From: Hoeflea sp.
Lineage (GTDB): Bacteria > Pseudomonadota > Alphaproteobacteria > Rhizobiales > Rhizobiaceae
Reading direction: 5' to 3'
NCBI GenBank assembly: GCA_020637795.1
Contig: JACKJT010000001.1
Location: 434,001 to 498,000, forward strand
Length of the DNA stretch: 64,000 bases
A program made the position numbers and the translations under genes. Under the pieces are notes generated by a model, which worked only from the letters and a program-made list of their open reading frames with translations, did no database searches and had not been told where the DNA came from. This document shows positions 26,032-34,878 of this stretch, piece after piece (within the stretch, counting starts at the first letter, position 1; every line of letters begins with the position of its first letter).

Positions 26032-26256
26032 TCAGCATGGGAGTGGTCAATGCGCCAGTCAAAAGTGGAGGGAGAGCAGGGGAAGCAGACATGCGGCTGT
26101 ATCAGACGTGGCGTAGCTTTCAGCCCAAAGCCGACTTTCATGACCTTCGCAGCGAACGGCGGTTAGGAGCCCATTTCGACCGATGCTGCATGGTGTGCGA
26201 ATGACAGCTATCGGTGCTTAGTCGCGATGTTGGACCAAGCGTCAGACGCCGCGCGT

Positions 26257-26685
26257 TTAAGATGCCAGTGCATCTGTCCGCTCAGGTGCCTGCCACCGCC
26301 ATGCTATCCCAACGATGGCAAGTAGGGCGATCAACTGAATACCCATGAAAAATACATTGTCGAGGTCGGGTTGGAGGTTCATCGCGACGATCATGATCAT
26401 CGTCAAAAGACCCACCCCAATGTTCGTCCATCGATTGACACCACGTGGCAGAAGCAACGCGAGGACTGTCATCAAGATCGGGATCTCTATCATTATTCCC
26501 CCTATCAGCATCAACATTTCCGTTACGACTACCCCGTCGATTGTGCCGGACATCACCTGTGCCAGCATGCCGGGGCGGGCCAACTCATGAATATCGCGTG
26601 CAAAAAAATTCAGGACAATGAAGACCCAAAGGATCGACAAAAGGATACGGGGATTGTCATTTTGGTACATCGTTTCAAGTCTCAT
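26257..26685 (-). CDS. Four-helix membrane protein, DUF6326-like
   Basis: A 142-residue hydrophobic protein with helices at about 14-28, 52-78, 85-103 and 110-130 and a cytoplasmic-looking C terminus. A second in-frame ATG five codons in is an alternative start. It resembles the uncharacterised DUF6326 membrane family; no function is known. The gene overlaps the end of the DUF2306-like gene by 11 bases and closes a coupled three-gene operon. Base composition is lower in GC than the flanking chromosome. Confidence 0.68.
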   Translation of the reverse strand: MRLETMYQNDNPRILLSILWVFIVLNFFARDIHELARPGMLAQVMSGTIDGVVVTEMLMLIGGIMIEIPILMTVLALLLPRGVNRWTNIGVGLLTMIMIVAMNLQPDLDNVFFMGIQLIALLAIVGIAWRWQAPERTDALAS

Positions 26686-27403
26686 TTCTTTGTGTTGAAG
26701 GCGGTATAGTGGGCAGTGACCACTTCTTATGCGGTCGCTTCGCCGACCTCAGCATCGACCGGATCAAGAATTCTGCGACCATCAGATTTAGCACCCAAGC
26801 GAAGATCATCAGCCCGTCGCGTAGGGGTCCCATCGCTTCGGAGCCGACAGCAATGATCCAGGCGATTCCCAAGACAGCCTGGGTCGACGCGCCTTGGCCG
26901 ATGGCGTAGGCCCGCAACATCGACGCGCTATGTTGAAAGACCTTACGGGATCTGATTGCGATCACACCACAGACGATGAATCCGACCATTGCTGTTCCCA
27001 TAACCATCCGCATCCAATAAAGCGCGGCACCTTGAAGCGCTTCAGGAAAGACATAGGAGTGTGTCATCCACAAACCACTGAGCGCGGCAACACATCCAGC
27101 CACTGCGATCACCCGCCCGATTGTGCGATGCGCGACCGGACTCTGGCGTCGAATGCTTGGCAAGAACTGAAGCGCCCCGACGATGCAGAACAGAAAGCTG
27201 CCAAGGATGTGGAGCATGATGGGTGTTGGGGCGAGCAAGGCCCGTGAGTTCTCTGGTGCGATTTGTGGCCCGCCTGCAAGTTCCAGAACTCGGATCAAGC
27301 CTCCAAAGGTTGGAATGAAAGAATAAACAAAGACGAGGACTAAAAGTGTCCACTCAGATTTTCTTAGACGCACCATGGGAAATCTCTGACTTGGGGAGAT
27401 CAT
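26675..27403 (-). CDS. DUF2306-type membrane protein
   Basis: A 242-residue membrane protein with about seven helices. Features of the DUF2306 family include HILGSFLFCIVGALQFLP, a conserved HRTIGR after the third segment, and the helix beginning MRMVMGTAMVGFIVCG. I chose the ATG at 27403 because it forms an ATGA overlap with the stop of the methyltransferase gene, a clear sign of coupled translation. The function of the family is unknown. Confidence 0.78.
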   Translation of the reverse strand: MISPSQRFPMVRLRKSEWTLLVLVFVYSFIPTFGGLIRVLELAGGPQIAPENSRALLAPTPIMLHILGSFLFCIVGALQFLPSIRRQSPVAHRTIGRVIAVAGCVAALSGLWMTHSYVFPEALQGAALYWMRMVMGTAMVGFIVCGVIAIRSRKVFQHSASMLRAYAIGQGASTQAVLGIAWIIAVGSEAMGPLRDGLMIFAWVLNLMVAEFLIRSMLRSAKRPHKKWSLPTIPPSTQRNET

Positions 27404-28158
27404 TTCGGCCGCCGCGCCCAAAAGGCTGTGCTTGCGACGCCAGCGCAGGAGCCGAAGTGAACCGATTGATATCCGACATCGGCAAGCAGACAATCATGCA
27501 GCCACGCAATGCCCTGTTGTTCGGTGATAGCCCAAGTGCGCCACCTGAGCTGGATAAATGCGCCGAATAGTGAGTGCCGCGTCACGCAGACGAACACCAT
27601 CCCGCCTGGTTTTAGAACGCGGTTCATCTCTTTGAGCGCGCGTTGCGGATCTGGCAGATGTTCAAGGACATGCGCCGCCATCACCACGTCAAAAGACTGA
27701 TCATCATAAGGCAATGACAGAACATCAGCTTGCCTAAGGTGAGCGCGCAGCCCGGCGTGCTGCATCGTGGAATTGGCCTGAACCAGCATCTCGGCGGAGA
27801 TATCAATACCGTGGTAATCCACCGGGTCCGTCAGGATACTGTCTAGAGCAATCGACAGGCTTCCATTGCCGACGCCGCAATCAAGGACCCGCGCCTGCGG
27901 CCCAGCTTGCGTAAGGACTGTTGTGACCTGAGAGGTCAAGAGCGGTTCTTGATACGCGGTTTCCAGTTGAAACCTGCGCGCCGTCCGCTCCCAACTGCCC
28001 GAGACCGAGTCGTAGCGGCTGGCAAGGCCCTCGGAGGAGAGCGGTCGCCTGCTAATGAGGATTTCCCAAGAGCCAATGCGACAGGTGGTGATGGGTATTG
28101 CCTTTTCCATCGCAGGGGAGTGCGATGGCCTGAGGCTTTTGCTTTCTAGCTGCGTCAT
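27400..28158 (-). CDS. Class I SAM-dependent methyltransferase
   Basis: A 252-residue methyltransferase. Motif I is RVLDCGVGNGSLSIAL, followed by the acidic loop YHGIDIS, motif IV region QSFDVVMAAHVLEHLPDPQRALKE and motif V LKPGGMVFVCV, in the order of the UbiE/Methyltransf_11 group. The ATG at 28158 is the first good start; a later one at 28110 is possible. Its stop overlaps the next gene in the operon, and the LysR gene at 28252 is divergent. The substrate is unknown. Confidence 0.85.
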   Translation of the reverse strand: MTQLESKSLRPSHSPAMEKAIPITTCRIGSWEILISRRPLSSEGLASRYDSVSGSWERTARRFQLETAYQEPLLTSQVTTVLTQAGPQARVLDCGVGNGSLSIALDSILTDPVDYHGIDISAEMLVQANSTMQHAGLRAHLRQADVLSLPYDDQSFDVVMAAHVLEHLPDPQRALKEMNRVLKPGGMVFVCVTRHSLFGAFIQLRWRTWAITEQQGIAWLHDCLLADVGYQSVHFGSCAGVASTAFWARRPK

Positions 28159-28251
28159 ATCTTTTGCTTGCCCAGGGTTGGTCGAGGGCAAAACTTAGAA
28201 TGCAATCCATCGATACAAAATTGCGTATTTTTCTTGGCTTGGTATACGTAA

Positions 28252-29145
28252 ATGATGGAGTGGAAACGATCAGCATTTGACTGGAATCAAGCACGGGCGT
28301 TTCTTGTGACCGCGGAGCAAGGGTCATTGTCCGCAGCCGCGCGTGCGCTTGGGTTGACGCAGCCAACGCTGAGCCGTCAGGTCGCAGGCCTCGAAGAGGC
28401 TCTTGGCGTAACACTCTTTGAACGAACATCTCGCGCGCTTTTGCTGACACAATCAGGCGTAGAATTGCTTTCACATTTTCGGATGATGGGCGAAGCGGCG
28501 AACAACATATCCATTGCGGCAACGGGCCAATCGCAAGCCGTGACCGGACATGTGCTGATCTCTGCCACGAACCTGATGGCGACGCATTTTATGCCGCCAG
28601 TCCTTAAAAAGCTGCGCAAAACCGCGCCAGATCTTCAGATCGAGATTATCGCAACGAATGAACTAAGCGATTTGCGGAGGCGTGAAGCGGATATCGCTAT
28701 TCGCCATACTCGACCCAAGGACGAAACCCTGTTTGCAAAACGGCTTCGGGACACTAGGGCACATCTTTTCGCTTCAAAAGAGTATCTAGACGAGGTTGGC
28801 CGTCCGAAGTCGCTCGCTGATCTTGAAAAACTATCGTTCGTCGGTTTCGATAATCCGGAATTGCGGCTCGGATTGATGGCATCACGTGGCGTGAATCTAA
28901 CGACAGCGAATTTCAATTTTTCGACGTCGAGCGCAACGCTGACCCTCGAACTTGTCCGTCAAGGCTTTGGCATTGGTATTCTTCCGATCGAGATCCGCGA
29001 AGCTTATCCAGAACTCGAAAACCCCTGTTTGGCATTCGAGCCTATCAGCATTGAAACATGGCTGGTGACGCACCGTGAACTAAAAACAAATCTGCGCATA
29101 CGCTTGGTTTTTGACCTCCTGGCAGAAGGCATTGGAAAGAAGTGA
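28252..29145 (+). CDS. LysR-family transcriptional regulator
   Basis: A 297-residue regulator with an N-terminal winged helix (WNQARAFLVTAEQGSLSAAARALGLTQPTLSRQVAGLEE) and a GbpR/CrgA-like effector domain (VTGHVLISATNLMATHFMPPVL). It is divergent from the methyltransferase-DUF2306-DUF6326 operon across 93 AT-rich bases, so it probably regulates that operon. Codon use is less GC-biased than in the flanking chromosome. Confidence 0.88.
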   Translation: MMEWKRSAFDWNQARAFLVTAEQGSLSAAARALGLTQPTLSRQVAGLEEALGVTLFERTSRALLLTQSGVELLSHFRMMGEAANNISIAATGQSQAVTGHVLISATNLMATHFMPPVLKKLRKTAPDLQIEIIATNELSDLRRREADIAIRHTRPKDETLFAKRLRDTRAHLFASKEYLDEVGRPKSLADLEKLSFVGFDNPELRLGLMASRGVNLTTANFNFSTSSATLTLELVRQGFGIGILPIEIREAYPELENPCLAFEPISIETWLVTHRELKTNLRIRLVFDLLAEGIGKK

Positions 29146-29522
29146 AGCAGTAGCGCAATTGCCGAAGGTCATGAGAATCGCTTTTGTGGCACGTCCTCGA
29201 AATCCAGACGCTCAAATATGAACTGAGGATGTCCGCTTCGTCCGCCTAGCTGACCTTGCCGGACAACCCAGCGAGAGTCTGATCCCCGCCCTTTCAGGAC
29301 TTTGGTACGGAACACAGCGAAGGGCTGTTTTCGGGAACTGGGTATCAGTACACCGACAACCGCAACCGCCCCCTCCCCGACTGACACCCCTGCACCGCCC
29401 GGCCGCTCTCGCCCCCTCATCCCCCGGAGCGCCCGGCCGTGAGCATCGAATTTCCGATCACCGCGCTGGTCGTGGCGGCGCGGCTCTTGTCCGGGGCAAG
29501 CTGACGGGAGGGAGCGTCTTGC
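29146..29522. other. Intergenic region with decayed lysE 5' fragment
   Basis: About 375 bases between convergent genes. The only recognisable content is a copy of the upstream region and first codons of a lysE-type gene at about 29370-29504, described separately. The rest shows nothing I can name. Confidence 0.5.
29439..29504 (+). pseudogene. Remnant of a LysE-family gene 5' end (copy A)
   Basis: A GTG-started frame reads MSIEFPITALVVAARLLSGA and then stops. It matches the start of the intact LysE-type gene at 31433 (MSIEFLVTTLIVVLLPG). The 60 bases before it (GACATCCCCTGCCC-like, ending ACCGGAGC-like) also match the leader of the intact gene. Only about 20 codons survive. Confidence 0.6.
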
Positions 29523-30332
29523 TCAGAAGCGATAGTTGATGCCCGCGCGCACGAGATTGACGGTGCCGGTTCGGGAGAAGCAGCCGGGTGTGCCGCAGGC
29601 GCCGACGACATCGAATGCGTGGTCTCCGATGTCGAAGATGCCGAGATACTCGACCTTGGATGACCAGTTGCTGGTGAACGCGTATTCCATGCCCAGGCCC
29701 GCGACAGGACGCGTCAACCAAGCTGTCCGGGCCGCTCCGGGAGAAAAGGTCTGGCCGATTTCGCCATGCATCTGCACGAAGGCTGCGCCTGCGGTGACAT
29801 AGGGCATGAACCGCCCGAGCGCCATTCCGAAGCGGCCGCGGACCGTGACAAGCGCCTTCATCGACGTCAGGCAGGTGTCGGTCGCGGCTCCGCATCCGAA
29901 GACCGGCCCGAACCCCGCGGGGCCCGGGATCGACAGGCTCTGGCCCTTGAGATCGGCCCAGGAAACATCGGCCTCGACGCCGAGCACCGTCCGGCCAACC
30001 TGCCAGTTGTATCCGGCAGTGCCGCCGAGCATGCCACCGGTGATGTCGAAATGGGGGAAACGCGGCTGGCATGGAGGCGAATTGCGACCCGCGCAGGTCT
30101 CGCTTCCGCCCCAGCCGTAGCCGCCCGCGGCCCCGATGTACAAACCGCTCCAGAGAAATGCCGAGGCAGCGGCCGGGGCCGGGGCCGGATCCGCGGGAGG
30201 TTGACGATCGCCCCCCGCGGCGTGGTGTGACGAGAGGCCGAGAACACCCAGCGCCGTCGCGAGCCGCATTCCCGTCAAGACAACGTCGCAAGCAATCATC
30301 GTCCGCCCCAATATTGAACGGGTATTCCCCAT
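29523..30332 (-). CDS. Outer membrane beta-barrel protein (Omp25/RopB-like)
   Basis: About 269 residues from the ATG at 30332; an ATG eleven codons later is an alternative. An N-terminal signal-like segment and a Pro/Ala linker precede WSGLYIGAAGGYGWGG, the typical first strand of rhizobial Omp25/RopB porin-like proteins. ITGGMLGGTAGYNWQVGRTVLGVEADVSWADLKG follows, and the chain ends in VRAGINYRF, with the terminal Phe required by the BAM machinery. The open frame extends upstream to 31415, but that part has no family features. Confidence 0.82.
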   Translation of the reverse strand: MGNTRSILGRTMIACDVVLTGMRLATALGVLGLSSHHAAGGDRQPPADPAPAPAAASAFLWSGLYIGAAGGYGWGGSETCAGRNSPPCQPRFPHFDITGGMLGGTAGYNWQVGRTVLGVEADVSWADLKGQSLSIPGPAGFGPVFGCGAATDTCLTSMKALVTVRGRFGMALGRFMPYVTAGAAFVQMHGEIGQTFSPGAARTAWLTRPVAGLGMEYAFTSNWSSKVEYLGIFDIGDHAFDVVGACGTPGCFSRTGTVNLVRAGINYRF

Positions 30333-30494
30333 TCGAATCACCTGCTGAAACGGTATGCTCATCGGATGTGGAGCGCCATGTCTATTTCCCGCCTCCATTC
30401 TCAACCCGGGTCGCGCTGGCCGTCGCGCGGCGCCAGCAATTGATATCCCCTGCCCGCCCCACTCTCGGCGCAGCGTCCACCAGAGCATGTTGCC

Positions 30495-30680
30495 ATGAGC
30501 CTCGAATTCCTCGTCACCACGCTTATCGTCGGGCTTCTGCCCGGGGCCGGTGTGATCCAGGCGCTTGCCGCAGCGCGTACGAGGAGCGCGGGCGGCGGGG
30601 CTGGCGGCGTCTTCGGGCCGGCCGGGCCTGTTGCAGGGCGCTTGATGCTCCGATCTGGCAAACGGCCCCTGCTCCGCTAG
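30495..30680 (+). pseudogene. Truncated LysE-family gene (copy B)
   Basis: The frame begins MSLEFLVTTLIVGLLPGAGV, nearly identical to the intact LysE-type protein at 31433, and stays similar for about 40 codons (ALAAARTRSAGGGAGGVFG) before ending in unrelated sequence at codon 61. The leader upstream also matches the intact gene. It is a partial copy lacking five of the six helices. Confidence 0.75.
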
Positions 30681-30747
30681 GTTCATAGGTCCGGCCGGCC
30701 CGAGGCCTGAAAGCCCGGCCCGGCATGCACAGCGAGACCTTGAGCCG

Positions 30748-31287
30748 ATGCGACTAGCTGCCTTCTGCATTCTCTTCCTCCTGCCGGGGCTTGCCTTGGC
30801 CAATGACTGGGACGCGCTCGAGCAGCCAGGGGCCATGGCCATCATGCGCCATGCGCTGGCACCGGGCACCGGCGACCCGTCCGAATTCAGGCTGGGCGAC
30901 TGCGCGACGCAACGAAACCTCGACGAACGCGGGCGCGAGCAGGCACGGCGCATCGGCGAGGCGTTCCGGGCGCGCGGGATCGCGTTTGAGCAGGTGCTGT
31001 CGAGCCAGTGGTGCAGGACGCGCGAGACCGCCGACCTTCTCGATCTCGGCCCGGTCAGCGATGCGCCGTCGCTCAACTCTTTCTTCCAGGATTTTGCCAC
31101 GCGCGAGCAGCAGACCCGCGAGACCCGCGCGCTCATCGGTTCGGCCGAGGGACGGCTGATGCTGGTGACCCACCAGGTCAACATCTCGGCACTGACCGGG
31201 CGCGGCACGCGGTCAGGCGAAGTGCTGATCATCCGCGAGACGGACGGCGAGATCGAGATCCTCGGCAGCATCCTGATCGATCCCTGA
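30748..31287 (+). CDS. Secreted histidine phosphatase family protein
   Basis: A 179-residue protein with a Sec signal peptide ending in ALAND. The phosphatase core begins MAIMRHALAPGTGD, where the RH pair contains the phospho-accepting histidine. SSQWCRTRETADLL and LVTHQVNISALTG supply the second arginine and second histidine. It is a periplasmic SixA/phosphoglycerate-mutase-like phosphatase of unknown substrate. It lies between truncated and intact lysE copies. Confidence 0.87.
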   Translation: MRLAAFCILFLLPGLALANDWDALEQPGAMAIMRHALAPGTGDPSEFRLGDCATQRNLDERGREQARRIGEAFRARGIAFEQVLSSQWCRTRETADLLDLGPVSDAPSLNSFFQDFATREQQTRETRALIGSAEGRLMLVTHQVNISALTGRGTRSGEVLIIRETDGEIEILGSILIDP

Positions 31288-31432
31288 GGCCGCAAAGCCC
31301 TGGCTGCCGAGATGATGGCGTGATCCGGGTTCACGCCGCGCATAGCCGTCGCCTGCCGCGGCCCCCGCCCCCGATTGACATCCCCTGCCCCGTCCGGCCA
31401 CTCTGCCCGCGTCATCCACCGGAGCCTCCGCC

Positions 31433-32056
31433 ATGTCCATCGAATTCCTCGTCACCACGCTGATCGTGGTGCTTTTGCCCGGGACCGGGGTGATCTACAC
31501 GCTGGCCGCGGGGTTGACGCGGGGGGCGCGGGCGGCGGTGCTGGCGGCGTTCGGCTGCACGCTCGGGATCGTGCCGCATGTGGCGGCCTCGATTGCCGGT
31601 CTTGCGGCGCTGTTGCATGCCAGCGCGCTGGCTTTCCAGCTGATCAAGTATCTCGGTGTGATCTACCTGTTCTACATGGCCTGGCAGATGTGGCTCGACA
31701 GCGGGGCGCTGGCGCTCGAGCCATCGGCCAAGGGGCCTGACGCGGCGTCGCGGCCGGCGCGGATCGTCAGCGCGGGCATCCTGATCAACCTGCTCAATCC
31801 GAAGCTGACGCTGTTCTTCCTCGCCTTCATGCCGCAATTCGTCGATCCCGATGCGGCCGGTGCGACGGTTGAAATGCTGGGGCTCGCGGGCGTGTTCATG
31901 GCGGTCACCTTCATCGTCTTCGTGCTTTACGGGCTGCTCGCGGCACAGGCGCGCGACCACGTGATCACGCGGCCCAACGTGATGCGGAGGGTCAAGCGCT
32001 CGTTTGCCGCGATGTTCGGACTGATGGGGCTCAGGCTGGCGCTGGCGGAGCGCTGA
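31433..32056 (+). CDS. LysE-family translocator
   Basis: A 207-residue six-helix inner membrane exporter of the LysE/RhtB superfamily. It starts MSIEFLVTTLIVVLLPGTGVIYTLAAGLTRG, with the family motif LPGTGVIYTL, and has LIKYLGVIYLFYMAWQMW and GILINLLNPKLTLFFLAFMPQFV. It probably exports amino acids or homoserine-lactone-like metabolites. CACCGGAGCC precedes the ATG. Two decayed copies of its 5' end lie upstream. Confidence 0.93.
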   Translation: MSIEFLVTTLIVVLLPGTGVIYTLAAGLTRGARAAVLAAFGCTLGIVPHVAASIAGLAALLHASALAFQLIKYLGVIYLFYMAWQMWLDSGALALEPSAKGPDAASRPARIVSAGILINLLNPKLTLFFLAFMPQFVDPDAAGATVEMLGLAGVFMAVTFIVFVLYGLLAAQARDHVITRPNVMRRVKRSFAAMFGLMGLRLALAER

Positions 32057-32289
32057 ACCAAGCGCTGAGCCGGGCATGGCGAATGCCCGGAGGTGGGCAT
32101 GCGACGCGCCGCGCCTTCTGGGATCTGACTGTGCGGGTTCCAGGTGTCGGGGGCGTGAGCCTGCGGGGCCTGGCGTTGGAGCGCGACCTTTACTTTAGCA
32201 GTTGCTTTAACTTTGTCATAACCCGGATATGCGACAAGGAACAGGACTTCTGTCACGCCAGATCACATGCCGCAGACGGGAACAAGATC

Positions 32290-32766
32290 GTGTCCAGCCA
32301 AGAGCCGGTTGACCAGCAAGCCGATCCCGACGCCGCCGACCCGAATGCCGACGACCGGGCGCGGCCGCCAAGGTCGCGCGTGCTCAAGGGTGCCTATGCG
32401 GCGTTCAACCAGGAATTCAGCGCCATTCCCTGCACGCTGCGCGACATCAGCGCCACCGGCGCGCACGTGGTGTTCGAGGGCGGCTGGTTCGTGCCCGACC
32501 GGTTCATGCTGCATGTCGACATCGACGGCTACAAGATCGAATGCGAGCGGGTGTGGCAAAAGGGCAGCGAGTGCGGGGTAAGGTTCGTCGGCGAGAAACT
32601 GGTGACCGGCAAGGCGCGCCAGCAGGTGCTGACGCCCGAGCCCTACGCCGACGACGCAGCACCTGTGCACGAGACCGCGCCGCCGCGGCCGATCTTCGGC
32701 GACCAGGCGGCTGCGCGTCCGGTGCAAAGGCCGCGGCCCGGCGGCTTCGGTCGCAGGACGCGCTGA
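32290..32766 (+). CDS. PilZ-domain protein
   Basis: A 158-residue protein starting at a GTG at 32290. The PilZ domain has RSRVLKGAYAAFNQEF followed by TLRDISATGAHVVFEG, the D-x-S-x-x-G part of the c-di-GMP motif. The arginine part (PPRSRVLK) is only RxxR-like with changed spacing, so nucleotide binding is uncertain. The C-terminal 50 residues are Pro/Ala-rich. Longer open frame upstream lacks coding features, and an AT-rich promoter-like stretch lies at 32190-32240. Confidence 0.78.
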   Translation: MSSQEPVDQQADPDAADPNADDRARPPRSRVLKGAYAAFNQEFSAIPCTLRDISATGAHVVFEGGWFVPDRFMLHVDIDGYKIECERVWQKGSECGVRFVGEKLVTGKARQQVLTPEPYADDAAPVHETAPPRPIFGDQAAARPVQRPRPGGFGRRTR

Positions 32767-33037
32767 GAGCCAGGGCTCGAGACGGCGCACATATCGTGCT
32801 CCAGGCGGCGGCTGGCTCGGATACGTCCAGCCAGGGCTGCCCTTCCCTGTTGGCATGCCTTTGTCAAAAACGGCATGAAACCCGAATGCCGAAGGTCGAC
32901 AGACATTGGCCTGACAGCGCGCTTTAATTTGTCAGTGAAACAATGCTAGTACGGCCCCACGACATCCAACCATTAGAAAAACATCCTGAAGATCCGCGCC
33001 ATCCGGACCCAGCCACACCCAATACAGAGCAGCCTCA

Positions 33038-33844
33038 ATGCAAGAAATCACAGTCAATGGAAAATCGTTCTTGGTTGAGCCAAAGGGCCATGAAGACTTT
33101 TGGTCCCTGGTGAACAGTGGCGGGTGGGAAGCCTCCACCTACAAGACCTTTGACGAAAACATTGACGATACGACCCTGATGATCGACATCGGCGGCTGGA
33201 TCGGGCCGACGGCACTCTACGCCGCGCAACTGGCGCAAAAATGCGTGGCCTTCGAACCCGACCCGATTGCATTTGAACAGTTGCAGGCAAATGCCGCCCT
33301 GAACAGCCAGGCCAGCTGGAGCAAGAACCTCGTCATTCTCAACAAGGCAGTCGGCACAAAAGCGGGAACGATTCCATTTGGCAGCCGAAAGGGCGGCGGC
33401 GATTCCACGTCCAGCGTGTTGTTTGCCGATGGCCCCACGAGCTGGCTCGTGGAAGCGGTGACGCTGCAAAGCGTTCTGGACGAGCATGCCGAGCCCGGCC
33501 AGAAGATCTTCCTGAAAATAGATATCGAGGGCGGCGAGTATGACCTGATACCGGGGATCAAGGCGTTTCTGGCACACCCGAACGTGACCGCCACGATTTC
33601 GCTGCACCCTACTTTCTTGCGGCGCTCACTCAGAAAATCTCTCGGCCGGTTTCTTGGTTTCCCCAGGTTCATCCAATCAAGAAAGCAGTTTCACAAGATC
33701 AACAAGGCGCTCGTCGAGGCCCTGCCGAGCAATAAAACAGTGACGATCAACGGCAAGAGATACACAGACTTCAAATGGTTCCTGATCAACGCCTTTGTCA
33801 GGCTTCGCTCGCCGACGGAGATCCTGATCAGGAATGACGCCTGA
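33038..33844 (+). CDS. FkbM-family methyltransferase
   Basis: A 268-residue protein. The SAM-binding motif TLMIDIGGWIGPTALYAAQL is followed by CVAFEPDPIAFEQLQANAALN and, after a gap, FLKIDIEGGEYDLI, the FkbM signature. The C-terminal 60 residues are basic. Such enzymes O-methylate sugars, lipids or polyketides; the substrate here is unknown. It stands alone. Its start follows a 270-base stretch without genes. Confidence 0.87.
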   Translation: MQEITVNGKSFLVEPKGHEDFWSLVNSGGWEASTYKTFDENIDDTTLMIDIGGWIGPTALYAAQLAQKCVAFEPDPIAFEQLQANAALNSQASWSKNLVILNKAVGTKAGTIPFGSRKGGGDSTSSVLFADGPTSWLVEAVTLQSVLDEHAEPGQKIFLKIDIEGGEYDLIPGIKAFLAHPNVTATISLHPTFLRRSLRKSLGRFLGFPRFIQSRKQFHKINKALVEALPSNKTVTINGKRYTDFKWFLINAFVRLRSPTEILIRNDA

Positions 33845-34086
33845 TCCGACGGTCTTCTCAACCACGAACTGTCAGCGTTGTTTGTCGGCTGAGCTTTAAT
33901 GCTGCGTCTGGCTGCTTCGGGGAGTTGCATGAGGCGCGGGCCGTCGGCCGGCCGGCAAATTAGGCCGCTTCGCGGAACCTTTTTGCCCCTGACCCGTTGC
34001 TAGGAGGAGAAGGCGCGCCTATGTTCTGGCGACGCCGCGGGACGCGCGTCCCGACGCCAATCCAATTTCCAAGAGGAGAGACCCCC

Positions 34087-34689
34087 ATGGCCCTCGAACT
34101 GCCAAGCCTGCCCTACGACTATGATGCCCTTGCGCCCTACATGTCGCGCGAGACGCTGGAATTCCACCACGACAAGCATCACCAGGCCTATGTCACCAAC
34201 GGCAACAAGGCGCTTGAAGGCTCTGCCCTTGAAGGCAAGTCGCTCGAAGAGATCTGCAAGGCGGCCTATGCCGACAAGAACGCGGCGCTGATCAACAATG
34301 TCGGCCAGCACTACAACCACCTGCACTTCTGGAACTGGATGAAGAAGGGCGGCGGCGGCTCCAAGCTGCCGGGCGCGCTGGCCAAGGCGGTCGATTCGGA
34401 CCTCGGCGGCTACGACAAGTTCCGCGCCGACTTCATCAATGCCGGCACCACCCAGTTCGGCTCCGGCTGGGCCTGGCTCGCGGTCAAGAACGGCAAGCTC
34501 GAGGTGATGAAGACCGCCAACGGCGAAAACCCGCTGATGCACGGCGCGCAGCCGATTCTGGGCTGCGACGTGTGGGAGCACAGCTACTACATCGATTACC
34601 GCAACGCCCGTCCGAAGTATCTCGAGGCTTTCGTCGACAGCCTGATCAACTGGGACTATGTGGCGGAAATGTACGAGAAGGCCGTCTGA
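34087..34689 (+). CDS. Iron/manganese superoxide dismutase
   Basis: A 200-residue enzyme converting superoxide to hydrogen peroxide and oxygen. The metal ligands lie in EFHHDKHHQAYV, NHLHFWNWM and DVWEHSYYIDY (Asp and His). GGGGSKLPG and FGSGWAWLAV support the iron-type subgroup common in rhizobia. The standard start is the ATG at 34087 behind AGAGGAGA. An in-frame ATG at 34021 with its own strong ribosome-binding site would add a basic 22-residue extension. Confidence 0.95.
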   Translation: MALELPSLPYDYDALAPYMSRETLEFHHDKHHQAYVTNGNKALEGSALEGKSLEEICKAAYADKNAALINNVGQHYNHLHFWNWMKKGGGGSKLPGALAKAVDSDLGGYDKFRADFINAGTTQFGSGWAWLAVKNGKLEVMKTANGENPLMHGAQPILGCDVWEHSYYIDYRNARPKYLEAFVDSLINWDYVAEMYEKAV

Positions 34690-34720
34690 AACCAGACTGC
34701 AGCCTGAGCATCAGGACAAT

Positions 34721-34750
34721 AAACCCGGCGACACGATCGCCGGGTTTTTT
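34721..34750 (+). terminator. Rho-independent terminator after superoxide dismutase
   Basis: An 11-bp stem AAACCCGGCGA/TCGCCGGGTTT with a short loop is followed by a T run, 32 bases after the stop codon. Confidence 0.93.
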
Positions 34751-34878
34751 GTGGCGCTATGAGGCCGCAAAAGACAGTGATCCGGCAACACAGTGTTCAC
34801 AATCTTTTGACTTCCCTGACATCGACAGAATGCAATCATGTGCTTGAAGAAGACGTCAAAACCCAGAGGAGAGACTTG

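Larger units (their letters stand above)
24751..26256. other. Long non-coding region rich in palindromic repeats
   Basis: About 1.5 kb without a credible gene. It holds two copies of a GTTCAA-type palindrome (25174-25218, 25288-25332), several perfect hairpins between 25650 and 25910 and a 7-bp tandem repeat near 26000. The open frames here are all short and share no family features. It looks like a mosaic of rhizobial intergenic repeat elements. Confidence 0.65.

Noticed and set aside
30333..31415. Long N-terminal extension of the outer membrane protein frame
   Set aside because: It overlaps the histidine phosphatase gene on the other strand and has no signal or barrel features; the signal-like start is at 30332 or 30299.
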